From: an uncultured Holdemania sp. | GTDB lineage: Bacteria; Bacillota_I; Bacilli_A; Erysipelotrichales; Erysipelotrichaceae | Assembly: GCA_904395815.1 (NCBI GenBank) | Contig: CAJFOC010000020.1 | Span: 1-54,589, forward strand | Direction: 5' to 3' | Length of the DNA stretch: 54,589 nucleotides | Shown here: positions 24,458-36,300 of the stretch, in pieces | Numbering within the stretch: position 1 is the stretch's first letter | Layout: each line of letters begins with the position of its first letter | Translations under genes and position numbers: made by a program | Notes under the pieces: generated by a model | The model's input: only the letters and a program-made list of their open reading frames with translations | Told to the model about the DNA's origin: nothing | Databases searched by the model: none

Positions 24458-25859
24458 ACTGCTGCGTACGATCGGCATGGAATGCGATGATTCGCGCCGC
24501 ATCACGCAGGTCAGCGACCGTTCCGAAGAAATCGGGGAAAACGGCCTGTTTGTCGCCTTGCGGGGAGAACATGCCGACGGCAATGATTTTGCCGCTCAAG
24601 TCAAAAGCCGGGGCGGCATCGTGCTGTCGGATTGTCCGCAGACCGCCGACTGGCTGTGCCCGGATCCGCGGGCTGCTTATCCGCATCTGCTGCAGGCGTA
24701 TTACGGTTATCCGGCGCAGCGGCTGACGATGATCGGCATCACCGGGACCAACGGCAAAAGCACGGTGGCATGGCTTCTGGCGACGATGCTGAAATCGATG
24801 GGGATTCGCTGTCTTCTGATTGGTACAGGACGGATCTGGTTTGACGGACAGCAGCAATCCAGTCCCAACACGACTCCTGATCCTCTGACGCTGACGCGTC
24901 TGTTGGCGCGGGCGGTGCAGGAGGGAATTGAGGTTGTCGTCATGGAAGTCAGCTCGCAAGCGCTGGCGCTGCATCGGGTGGATGGGATCACCTTTGATCT
25001 GGCGGTACTGACTCAGCTGCGGCAGGATCATCTGGATTTTCATCAGACGCTGACACAGTATCAGCAGGCCAAATTTCAGCTGTTTACCCGACTGAAGGAA
25101 AAAGGAACGGCCATCCTCAACGCCGACGATCCGATCTGTGAACGCTGGCTGCCCTGGCTGCGTCATCCGGTCATGACTTATGGCCGCCGCAGTCTGAATT
25201 TTCAGCTTCAGCCGCTGGCGGTGTCGGCGCAAAGAATCGTCATGCGCATCAACCAGCACCGGATCGAGGCGCCGCTGGCCGGCGGCTATAACATGGAGAA
25301 TCTGGCGGCGGCGCTGGCGTGCGGATTCATGCTGGATCTGAACTGGCAGAAGATGGTGGATTTTGCCGCCACCGCGACGCTGCCGCCGGGCAGAATGCAG
25401 ATTGTCTGCCGCACGCCGTTATTGTGTGTGGTGGACTACGCGCACACGGTCAGCGCGCTGAAAGCACTGTTAAGCCACTGGCGCAGCGAGGCAGACCGGC
25501 GCGGCTGTCGGCTGTGGGTGATTTTCGGCTGTGGGGGACAGCGGGAAAAACAGAAAAGGCCGGCGATGGGACAGGTTGCCTGTGCGCTGGCGGATGAAGT
25601 GATTCTGAGCGAGGACAATTCCCGCGCTGAAAAAACAGATGAGATTCTGGCTCAGATTGCCCAGGGCTGCGATGGCCGGCAGAAAATGATTCCCTGCCGC
25701 AGTCAGGCGGTGAAATTTGCTGTGAACGAGGCCGCAACTGATGATATAATAATAGTCGCCGGAAAAGGGGAGGAAACCTTCCGGATTGAGAAAACAACAC
25801 AGAACTGTCTCAGCGATGCCGATCTGATCCGGCAGGCGCTGAAACAGCGGGGAGGATAA
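24408..25859 (+). CDS. murE: UDP-MurNAc-tripeptide synthetase (MurE)
   Basis: It adds the third amino acid to UDP-MurNAc-dipeptide. The protein (483 residues from ATG 24408) has GITGTNGKST (ATP loop), NTTPDPLT, MEVSSQALALHRV and a C-terminal GKGEE motif. The residue-3 selectivity motif reads E-D-N-S-R (402-406) where meso-diaminopimelate enzymes have DNPR; the arginine that contacts diaminopimelate is kept but the proline is serine, so the amino acid added is uncertain. The ATP loop ends in Ser rather than Thr. GGGGGTG lies before the start, inside spoVD. Confidence 0.93.
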   Translation: MNRVPYGSIVRRQTLSELLRTIGMECDDSRRITQVSDRSEEIGENGLFVALRGEHADGNDFAAQVKSRGGIVLSDCPQTADWLCPDPRAAYPHLLQAYYGYPAQRLTMIGITGTNGKSTVAWLLATMLKSMGIRCLLIGTGRIWFDGQQQSSPNTTPDPLTLTRLLARAVQEGIEVVVMEVSSQALALHRVDGITFDLAVLTQLRQDHLDFHQTLTQYQQAKFQLFTRLKEKGTAILNADDPICERWLPWLRHPVMTYGRRSLNFQLQPLAVSAQRIVMRINQHRIEAPLAGGYNMENLAAALACGFMLDLNWQKMVDFAATATLPPGRMQIVCRTPLLCVVDYAHTVSALKALLSHWRSEADRRGCRLWVIFGCGGQREKQKRPAMGQVACALADEVILSEDNSRAEKTDEILAQIAQGCDGRQKMIPCRSQAVKFAVNEAATDDIIIVAGKGEETFRIEKTTQNCLSDADLIRQALKQRGG

Positions 25860-25861
25860 CG

Positions 25862-26824
25862 ATGTTTATACCATGTATCAGCGCTTTTGGGATCAGCCTG
25901 GCGATCGTGCTCATCACGATGCCGCTGCTGATCCGTTTCCTACATAAGATCAACTACAACCAGGCTGTCAGTGAATACTCGCTGCAGCAGTACAAAGAGA
26001 AACAGAAGACGCCGACGATGGGGGGGATTCTGTTTGTGCTGACGCCGGTGGCGGTGACGCTGCTGATGTATCCGGGTACGTTAGGGGATCTGCAGGTGAT
26101 GATTGTGATGCTGGCCTATGTCGGGTATGGCCTGATCGGCTTTCTGGACGACTACATCATCGTCATACGGCAGGACAATGAGGGACTGCGTCCGCGCACC
26201 AAATTTCTGCTGCAGCTGCTTCTGGCTGTCGTCTTCTTTCTGATGTACCGTCAGGATGCGACGACAGACATCATCATTCCTTTTTTTGAAACGGTGATTC
26301 CGCTGGGCGGGGTGTATATGCTGTTGGTTTTCTTCATGTTTACCGGCACGTCCAACGCGGTGAATCTGACCGATGGCATGGATGGGCTGGCGGCAGGAAC
26401 AAGCTTTCTGGCTTTTGCGCCGTTTGTGCTGTTTGCCCTGCAGCAGCAGAAGCTGGTCATTGCCGTTTTTCTGATGGCAGTGATGGGTGCGTTGCTGGGG
26501 TTTCTGCGCTATAATGTTCATCCGGCCAAAATCTTCATGGGCGATACCGGTTCGCTGGCGCTGGGCGGCGCGCTGGCCGCGGTCAGCATGGTGCTGAAGC
26601 AGGAAATCGCGCTGATGGTGATCGGCGGAGTGTTCGTGTGGGAAACGCTGTGCGTGATCATTCAGATTTCTTCGGTCAAACTGCGCGGCAAGCGGGTGTT
26701 CCGGTATACGCCGATTCACTACAGTTTTGTGATCGGCGGCATGCGGGAGACGCAGGTCGTGCTGATGTTCTGGATTCTGGGGCTGATCTGCACGGCGGCC
26801 GGTTTTCTGATCGGGGTGATATAA
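25862..26824 (+). CDS. mraY: Phospho-N-acetylmuramoyl-pentapeptide transferase
   Basis: Membrane enzyme that loads phospho-MurNAc-pentapeptide on undecaprenyl phosphate to form lipid I. The 320-residue protein has about ten membrane segments and the family motifs KTPTMGG, FLDDYI, NAVNLTDGMDGLA and FMGDTGSLALGG. The catalytic aspartates are present. It starts two bases after murE and is followed one base later by murD. Confidence 0.96.
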   Translation: MFIPCISAFGISLAIVLITMPLLIRFLHKINYNQAVSEYSLQQYKEKQKTPTMGGILFVLTPVAVTLLMYPGTLGDLQVMIVMLAYVGYGLIGFLDDYIIVIRQDNEGLRPRTKFLLQLLLAVVFFLMYRQDATTDIIIPFFETVIPLGGVYMLLVFFMFTGTSNAVNLTDGMDGLAAGTSFLAFAPFVLFALQQQKLVIAVFLMAVMGALLGFLRYNVHPAKIFMGDTGSLALGGALAAVSMVLKQEIALMVIGGVFVWETLCVIIQISSVKLRGKRVFRYTPIHYSFVIGGMRETQVVLMFWILGLICTAAGFLIGVI

Positions 26825-26825
26825 C

Positions 26826-28136
26826 ATGAAAATTCTGATTCTCGGCGCGGCCCGCAGCGGCACTCAGGCGGCGCGGCTGTTGCGCCGTCATCATCATCAG
26901 GTAACGCTGACGGACAGGCAGGCTCTCGCCGAAAAGCAGCAGCTGCAGGCGGAAGGGATTACGGTATACGATCAGGGACATCCTGATTTTCTGGCGCAGC
27001 AGGACTGGGATCTGGTTGTCAAAAATCCGGGCATTCCCTATCACACTCCTTTTGTTCAGGCGCTGATGCAGCGCAACGCGCGGATTGTCAATGAAATTGA
27101 GGTGGCCTCCTGGTTTGCACCGCAGTTTCGCTATGGAGCGGTGACCGGGACCAACGGCAAGACGACGACGACTTCTCTGCTGGCTCATCTTCTGCGCCAG
27201 AAGTGGCCGTCATCGTGCGCGGCCGGCAACATCGGCGTTCCGCTGAGCGAAATCGTTATGGAACGGGGAGATCAGCCGACGGCCGTGGCGCTGGAGGTCG
27301 CGGCGTTTCAGCTGGTCGCGTTGCAGCAGTTTCATCCGGAAGTTTCGGTGTGTCTGAATCTGACGCCGGACCATCTTGATTATTTCGGCAGTCTGGACGC
27401 CTATTATGACGCGAAGATGCTGGTATGGAAGAATCAGCGCGGCGACGACTGGTTTCTGCGCAATCTGGACGATCCGCAGATCGTGGCCAGAACTCAGCAG
27501 CTGCCCTGCCGGGCGGTGACATTCTCGCTGGAACGTTCTGCGGATCTGGAAGTGGCAGGCCGGCAGGTGCGGCTGTGGGGTCAGCCGCTGTTTGAAACAT
27601 CGGATCTGAAGCTTGTCGGCCGGCATAATCTGCAGAATGCGATGTGCGCGGCGGCGATGGCGTTCAAGATGGGAGTGGAGCCGGACAGAATCCGCCAGGG
27701 AATCCGGGAATTTGGCGGCGTCGAACACCGCATCGAATTTGTCGCCGACATTGACGGGGTGCGGTATTACAACGATTCCAAAGGGACCAATGTGGACGCG
27801 ACCTGCACGGCGCTGAAGGCGTTTGATCAGCCGGTGATCCTGCTGGCTGGCGGTTATGACAAAAAAACCGGTTTTGAAGGGCTGAGACCGTATCTGAACC
27901 GGATTGCCTGCATGATTGTATACGGGCAGACACGCTGGCAGCTGAAAGAACTGATGCCGCAGGCGATCGTGGTTGAAACGATGGCGCAGGCGCTGGATCA
28001 GGCCCGGCAGATAGCCCGGCCGGGAGATGTGGTGCTGTTGTCGCCGGTGTGCGCCAGCTGGGATCAGTTTGATGATTATGAACAGCGCGGCCGGCTGTTT
28101 AAGCAGCAGGTGCTGAGCTGGAAAAGCGGACAATAA
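26826..28136 (+). CDS. murD: UDP-MurNAc-L-alanine:D-glutamate ligase
   Basis: It adds D-glutamate to UDP-MurNAc-L-Ala. The 436-residue protein has an N-terminal Rossmann part, VTGTNGKTTTT (106-115), a central region with NLTPDHLDYFGS, and the C-terminal NDSKGTNVDA and LLSPVCASWDQFDDYEQRG motifs. It is the last cluster gene: ftsW, murG, murB, ftsQ/divIB, ftsA and ftsZ do not follow in this window. Confidence 0.96.
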   Translation: MKILILGAARSGTQAARLLRRHHHQVTLTDRQALAEKQQLQAEGITVYDQGHPDFLAQQDWDLVVKNPGIPYHTPFVQALMQRNARIVNEIEVASWFAPQFRYGAVTGTNGKTTTTSLLAHLLRQKWPSSCAAGNIGVPLSEIVMERGDQPTAVALEVAAFQLVALQQFHPEVSVCLNLTPDHLDYFGSLDAYYDAKMLVWKNQRGDDWFLRNLDDPQIVARTQQLPCRAVTFSLERSADLEVAGRQVRLWGQPLFETSDLKLVGRHNLQNAMCAAAMAFKMGVEPDRIRQGIREFGGVEHRIEFVADIDGVRYYNDSKGTNVDATCTALKAFDQPVILLAGGYDKKTGFEGLRPYLNRIACMIVYGQTRWQLKELMPQAIVVETMAQALDQARQIARPGDVVLLSPVCASWDQFDDYEQRGRLFKQQVLSWKSGQ

Positions 28137-28164
28137 AAAAAACGGCGAACCCATAGCGGCGCCG
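28133..28164 (-). terminator. Terminator of the Spo0A-domain gene
   Basis: Read on the minus strand: ACGGCG/CGCCGT stem (28142-28164) followed by eight T. A second perfect hairpin, GGAGAGAAC/GTTCTCTCC near 28177-28202, lies between the stop codon and this terminator. Confidence 0.75.
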
Positions 28165-28222
28165 TGGACAGCAGGAGGGGAGAGAACGGAAACGGTTCTC
28201 TCCTGATGTCCTCATCAAGAAA

Positions 28223-28693
28223 TTACAACAGCGTTTCGCCGCATTGCGGCGACAGCGTTTCAAACAGGAGAGACAGAAACTGCGCGTTGGTCGGTTTGCC
28301 TTTGTCAGGATCGGTGCAGCAGAAAAGCGCTTCGAGCTGAACGGGATTCCCGCGCAGCCAGGCCGTTTCAATCGCATGACGGATGTTTTTCTCCACGCAT
28401 TGGGGCCGGGTATGATGAAATTCGGCAATCGCCGGATACAGTTTCTGACTCAGATTGCGAATCAGTTCCGGACGCTGCTTTGCCAGCAGAATGCCGGTCT
28501 GCAGATAGCGGGTTCCGCGCAGACAGGACGGCATGCCGATGGATTGCAGCAGCCGTGCGGTTTTCTCAGCCAGTTCGCGATTCCAAGGCCGTTTCAGAAC
28601 CGGCAATTCGGAAACCGGCAGTTCGCGGTCATCGTCCGCAACGCCGTGAAGCGATGAATGATACGGATTCATACTGAAGTAGAACATGTTCAT
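28223..28693 (-). CDS. Stand-alone Spo0A C-terminal (DNA-binding) domain protein
   Basis: The 156-residue product matches the DNA-binding effector domain of Spo0A from about residue 42 to 150: IGMPSCLRGTRYLQTGILL, LSQKLYPAIAEFHHTR, VEKNIRHAIETAWLRGN (the recognition-helix region) and GKPTNAQFLS are the known blocks. The receiver domain that is phosphorylated in Spo0A is missing; the first 40 residues are short, unstructured-looking and unlike a receiver. It would be a cytoplasmic DNA-binding protein with unknown input. The start ATG 28693 has AAAGGGGG upstream (28703-28710 on the minus strand). A 0A-box-like site lies upstream. Convergent with murD. Confidence 0.82.
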   Translation of the reverse strand: MNMFYFSMNPYHSSLHGVADDDRELPVSELPVLKRPWNRELAEKTARLLQSIGMPSCLRGTRYLQTGILLAKQRPELIRNLSQKLYPAIAEFHHTRPQCVEKNIRHAIETAWLRGNPVQLEALFCCTDPDKGKPTNAQFLSLLFETLSPQCGETLL

Positions 28694-28769
28694 AACCCTG
28701 ATTCCCCCTTTGCGATTGTATCAGCCGGACCGGAAAAAAGCCTGGGGAAAGAAAAAGCCGTGCTTTTTC

Positions 28770-28798
28770 AATTTACACTCTTTTCAGACCCTTGTCAA
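28770..28798 (-). promoter_or_regulatory. Candidate promoter of the Spo0A-domain gene
   Basis: On the minus strand TTGACA (28793-28798), 17-base spacer, TAAATT (28770-28775). The -35 is perfect and the -10 is weak. The -35 overlaps the 0A-box-like site. Confidence 0.4.
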
Positions 28799-28799
28799 A
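28791..28799 (+). promoter_or_regulatory. 0A-box-like site
   Basis: CTTGTCAAA matches eight of nine positions of the Spo0A box TTTGTCRAA as I recall it. It lies in the region between the divergent Spo0A-domain gene and the methyltransferase gene. Short motif, so chance is possible. Confidence 0.35.
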
Positions 28800-28875
28800 G
28801 GATTCCGGTGAAATCTGTTTGTATTGTTAACAAATCTGTGGCAAGATGAAAAAGTAAAAATGGGGAGAGAGATTC

Positions 28876-31654
<2,779 letters not shown>

Positions 31655-31655
<1 letters not shown>

Positions 31656-31684
31656 GGAAAATCTGCGGGTTTTCCTTTTTTTTC
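31655..31684 (+). terminator. Terminator of the rlmI-pyrR-peptidase unit
   Basis: AGGAAAA (31655-31661)/TTTTCCT (31670-31676) followed by a long run of T, at the peptidase stop. Confidence 0.82.
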
Positions 31685-31772
31685 GTGTTTTTTCCGCTTT
31701 CCAGGTAATAATTCGGTAATTCTGTGTTACACTTAATCATATGTGTATCAACATTAGGAAAGGGGAATTGTA

Positions 31773-33176
31773 TTGAATACGCTGCTGAATTTCTTCCGCT
31801 GGCAGAACATGATCAAGCCGGCGCAGATTCTCGGAGACATTCCCGACAACCGGACCATTTACCGGCGCACCTTTCATATCGCCTGGCCCAGTGCGGTAGA
31901 AAGCGTTTTGATCGCGCTGATCGGCGCGGTCGATCTGATGATGGTCGGCGGTCTGGGATCGGAGGCCATCGCGGCGGTCGGCATTACCAATCAGCCGAAG
32001 TTTCTTGTTCTGGCGACGATTCTGGCGCTCAATACCGGCGTTACGGTATTGGTTTCCCGCCGTAAGGGAGCCGGTTTGCAGAAGGAGGCCAACATCTATC
32101 TGCGTCAGGCCTTCATGCTGAGCGTGGTGCTGTCCTTGCTGCTGTCGCTGGGCGGCGCGGTGTTTGCACCGCAGATTCTGAGCTTTGCCGGAGCGACGCC
32201 GGATTACCTTGATCTGGCGGTCACCTACTTCAGAATTATTATGTTCGGCAACTTCTTCTATTGCGTCGGCTTGACAATTACCGCTGCTCAGCGGGGTATC
32301 GGCAATACCCGGATTTCGATGGTGACCAACATTGCCGCTAACCTGGTCAACCTGGTGATGAACGCCATGCTGATCAACGGTCTGTTTTTCTTTCCGCGGC
32401 TGGAGGTTGCCGGCGCGGCGATCGCCACCGCCATGGGCAACATCGTTTCCTTTTTTATCGCCGTTTATTCGGTATCGCACAAGGACGGTTTTCTGCAGCT
32501 GAAGCTGAATCAGAATTGGCTTCCGGACCGCCGGGCGATCAGGGATCTGTTCAATATCAGCTGGTCGGCGCTGGTGGAACAGATTTTCCTGCGAATCGGT
32601 TTTCTGATGTATGCCAAGGCGGTAGCGGGCCTGGGTACGGTAGCTTTTGCCGCTCATCAGATTGTCATGAATATCATGTCGATTTCCTTCTCGGTTGGCG
32701 ACGGCCTGTCGATTGCCAACACCTCGCTGGTAGGGCAGAGTCTGGGCGCGGAACGTTCGGATATGGCGATCATCTATGGCAAGGTGGCCCAGCGCATCGG
32801 TCTGGTGCTGGCTGTGATCGTCAGCGCCTCGATTACGCTGTTTCGGGCACAGCTGATGGGGCTGTTCAGCAGTGAAGCGGCAGTGATTGCGGCCGGGGAG
32901 ATTCCGCTGATTTTCCTGTCGGTGACCGTGCTGTTTCAGATTGTGCAGGTCATCATCATCGGCAGTCTGCGGGGAGCGGGTGACGTCAAGTTTGTCGCAC
33001 TGTTGATGCTGATCAGCGTGACGATCGTCCGGCCGGTGCTGACCTGGATTCTCTGCTATCCGCTGAACCTGGGACTGCCGGGGGCATGGATGTCGGTTTT
33101 GCTGGATCAGTTTACCCGTTATCTGGTCAGCTATCTGCGTTTCCGCAAGGCGGCCTGGACCCGGATCAAGGTGTGA
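31773..33176 (+). CDS. MATE family efflux transporter
   Basis: Membrane exporter of the MOP superfamily, usually driven by sodium or protons. The 467-residue protein has about twelve hydrophobic segments and the two-fold MATE pattern: the first half opens with WPSAVESVLIALIGAVDLMMVGGLGSEAIAAVG and the second with ISWSALVEQIFLRIGFLMYAKAV. TTG 31773 is the start, with AGGAAAGGGG upstream; no ATG fits. Substrate unknown. Flanked by terminators, so a single-gene unit. Confidence 0.9.
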   Translation: MNTLLNFFRWQNMIKPAQILGDIPDNRTIYRRTFHIAWPSAVESVLIALIGAVDLMMVGGLGSEAIAAVGITNQPKFLVLATILALNTGVTVLVSRRKGAGLQKEANIYLRQAFMLSVVLSLLLSLGGAVFAPQILSFAGATPDYLDLAVTYFRIIMFGNFFYCVGLTITAAQRGIGNTRISMVTNIAANLVNLVMNAMLINGLFFFPRLEVAGAAIATAMGNIVSFFIAVYSVSHKDGFLQLKLNQNWLPDRRAIRDLFNISWSALVEQIFLRIGFLMYAKAVAGLGTVAFAAHQIVMNIMSISFSVGDGLSIANTSLVGQSLGAERSDMAIIYGKVAQRIGLVLAVIVSASITLFRAQLMGLFSSEAAVIAAGEIPLIFLSVTVLFQIVQVIIIGSLRGAGDVKFVALLMLISVTIVRPVLTWILCYPLNLGLPGAWMSVLLDQFTRYLVSYLRFRKAAWTRIKV

Positions 33177-33178
33177 AC

Positions 33179-33202
33179 GGAGAGCTTCGGCTCTCCTTTT
33201 TT
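33179..33202 (+). terminator. Terminator of the first MATE gene
   Basis: GGAGAGC, tetraloop TTCG, GCTCTCC, then six T. Confidence 0.93.
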
Positions 33203-33309
33203 CATGGCGTCATCGGCGGGATGACACCGGGAAAATCATGGCTTTGCGGCCATCCGGCAAAAGCCGGAAGAAGTTAAAAAACATTGTTTAAAAATCATCT
33301 TTTTTGTTT

Positions 33310-33315
33310 TATAAT
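33310..33315 (+). promoter_or_regulatory. -10 box of the PFOR gene
   Basis: TATAAT in an AT-rich stretch; the best -35 (TTGTTT, 33284-33289) is 20 bases away. AGGAGG precedes the ATG. Confidence 0.5.
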
Positions 33316-33347
33316 GATAACGGTTAGAGAGTACAGGAGGTTTAACC

Positions 33348-36300
33348 ATGACGAAAACTTTTATGTCAATGGATGGCAATACAGCTGCCGCTCATTGCGC
33401 TTATGCGTTTACTGAGGTAGCTGCGATCTATCCGATCACTCCATCGTCACCGATGGCGGAAGTCGTTGACGCATGGGCATCCCAGGGCCGCAAGAATATC
33501 TTCGACACGGTAGTCAAGGTTGCGGAACTGCAGTCCGAAGGCGGCGCCGCCGGCGCGGTTCACGGTGCGCTGCAGGGAGGGGCCCTGGCGACAACGTTTA
33601 CTGCTTCTCAGGGTCTTCTGCTGATGATTCCGAATATGTACAAGCTGGCAGGCGAACTGCTGCCGGGCGTTATTCATGTTGCGGCCAGAGCGATTGCCGG
33701 CCGGGCGCTGAACATTTTCGGCGATCATGAGGACGTCTATGCTGCCCGTCAGACCGGCGTGTGCATGCTGGCGTCGCATTCCGTACAGGAAGCGATGGAT
33801 CTGGGCGGTGTCGCTCATCTGGCCGCGATCAAGGCTTCGGTTCCGTTTGTTCATTTCTTCGACGGTTTCAGAACTTCGCATGAAATTCAGAAAATCGAAG
33901 TTATGGATCAGGAATATCTGAAGAGTCTGACCGACTGGGACGCGGTAGCCCGGTTCAAGGCCAACGCGCTGAATCCGCATTCCAATCCGATTACCCGCGG
34001 CGGCGCGGAGAACGACGATATTTTCTTTACCGGCCGTGAAGCGCAGAACAAGCATTACGACGCGGTACCGGATATCGTCGCCGATTACATGAAAAAGATT
34101 TCCGAGCATACCGGCAGAGACTATGCTCCGTTTACCTATTATGGCGCTCCGGATGCCGACCGCATCATCGTTGCGATGGGTTCGGTTACCGAAACGATCA
34201 AGGAAACGATCGACGAACTGAGAAAACGGGGTGAAAAGGTCGGCCTGATCAAGGTTCATCTGTATCGTCCGTTCTCGGTCAAATATCTGACCGCCGTTCT
34301 GCCTCAGAGCGTCAAGAAAATTGCCGTTCTGGATCGCTCCAAGGAAATGGGCACCAGAGAACCGCTGTACCTCGATGTATTGAACGCTCTGAAAGACCGC
34401 AAGGATCTGACGATTACCGGCGGCCGTTATGGTCTGGGTTCCCGCGATACCGCTCCGAATCAGATCAAGGCGGTTTATGACGAGCTGGCCAAGGATGCGC
34501 CGAAAGATGAATTCACGATCGGCATCAACGATGACGTAACGCATCTGAGCCTGGATGTGGATCCGGAATTCACCATTGACGGCGACTATACGTCCTGCCT
34601 GTTCTTCGGTCTGGGATCGGACGGCACCGTTTCCGCCAACAAGTCTTCGATCAAGATTATCGGTGACAACACCGATCAGTATGCGCAGGCCTACTTCCAG
34701 TATGACTCCAAGAAGGCGGGCGGCGTTACCCGTTCTCATCTGAGATTCGGTCATTCTCCGATCCGTTCCACATACTATATCAACAATGCGGACTTCGTTT
34801 CCTGCAGTCTGGATGCGTATTGCTTCAAATATGACATGACCAGCTGCCTGAAGAAGGGCGGAACCTTCCTGCTCAATACGACATTTGCCCCGCAGGAGCT
34901 GGAACACCATCTGCCAAATCGCATGCTGGCGGGTCTGGCGAAAAAGAATGCGAAATTCTACATTATCGACGCGACCAAGATCGCTCAGCAGATCGGCATG
35001 GGACGTCGTACCAACACAATCCTGCAGTCGGCTTTCTTCGCGCTGAACGAACAGATCATGCCGTATGACAAGGCTGTTGATCTGATGAAGTATATGGCCA
35101 AGAAATCCTATTCCAAAAAGGGTGAGGAAATCGTTCAGCTGAACTACAAGGCGATTGACAGCGGACGCGACGGACTGGTTGAGATTCCGGTAAAGCCGGA
35201 GTGGGCTGATCTGCCGTATGATTCCGGACGCAAGCTGACCGGCGATGAATACTTTGACAACCATGTCATGGCGATCAACTCGCTGGAAGGCTACGATCTG
35301 CCGGTTTCCAACTTCACGAAATACGGCATTCTGGATGGTTCGATCCACAACAACGTCGCCTTCAAGGAAAAGAGAACGATTGCGGTTCAGGTACCGACCT
35401 GGGATCCGAACAACTGTATCCAGTGCGGATTCTGTTCCTATGTCTGCCCGCATGCGACCATTCGTCCGTTCTTACTGACGGATGAGGAAATTGCGGCGGC
35501 GCCGATGGAATTCAAGACAATCCAGGCGATGGGCAAGGGTGTTGAAAATCTGAAATACCGGATTCAGGTTTCTCCGGCCAACTGTGTCGGCTGCGGTCTG
35601 TGCGTTGTAGAATGCCCGGGCAAGGCTGGCAACAAGGCGCTGAAGATGGTCGATATCAATGAAAAACTGGATCAGGAGCCGCTGGCGGATTACCTGTTCA
35701 AGGAAGTCGAATACAAGACGGGTTACTTCCCGGTAGATACAGTCAAGGGTTCGCAGTTCGCGATGCCTTACTTCGAAGTTTCCGGAGCCTGCCCGGGATG
35801 CGGTGAAACACCGTACTACAAGCTGGCTTCGCAGCTGTTCGGCAAGGATATGATGGTTGCCAACGCGACGGGCTGCTCGATGATTTACTGCTCTTCGACT
35901 CCGTCGACACCGTTTGTCAACGATAAGGAAGGCAACGGTGTGGCCTGGGCCAACTCGCTGTTTGAGGACAATGCGGAATACGGCTATGGTATGGCACTGG
36001 CTCAGAACTTCAAGGAAGCGCGTATTCTGTCGATCATGGAAAATAACATGGATCAGGTAGAACCGGCGCTGAAGGAAGCGTTTGAGAAGTACATCGCGGC
36101 CGGCAACGACCGTGACGCTCAGCGGGCGGTCAAGGATGCGATTGTTGAAGGCGTTCGGGCTTCTTCCAACGAAGCGGTCAAGGAACTGCTGGATTACGAG
36201 CGTGATCTGGTCGGCAAATCCATCTGGATTGTCGGCGGCGACGGATGGGCTTATGATATCGGTTACGGCGGACTGGATCATGTTCTGGCCAATGACCTGA

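Noticed and set aside
28244-28657. Plus-strand frame of 137 codons opposite the Spo0A-domain gene
   Set aside because: The minus-strand product matches Spo0A_C block by block; the plus frame has no match or start signal.
33447-35453. Long 668-codon open frame on the minus strand opposite nifJ
   Set aside because: It mirrors the codon pattern of nifJ, has no ribosome site and encodes a low-complexity, Arg/Gln/Asp-rich product; nifJ has all cluster and TPP motifs.
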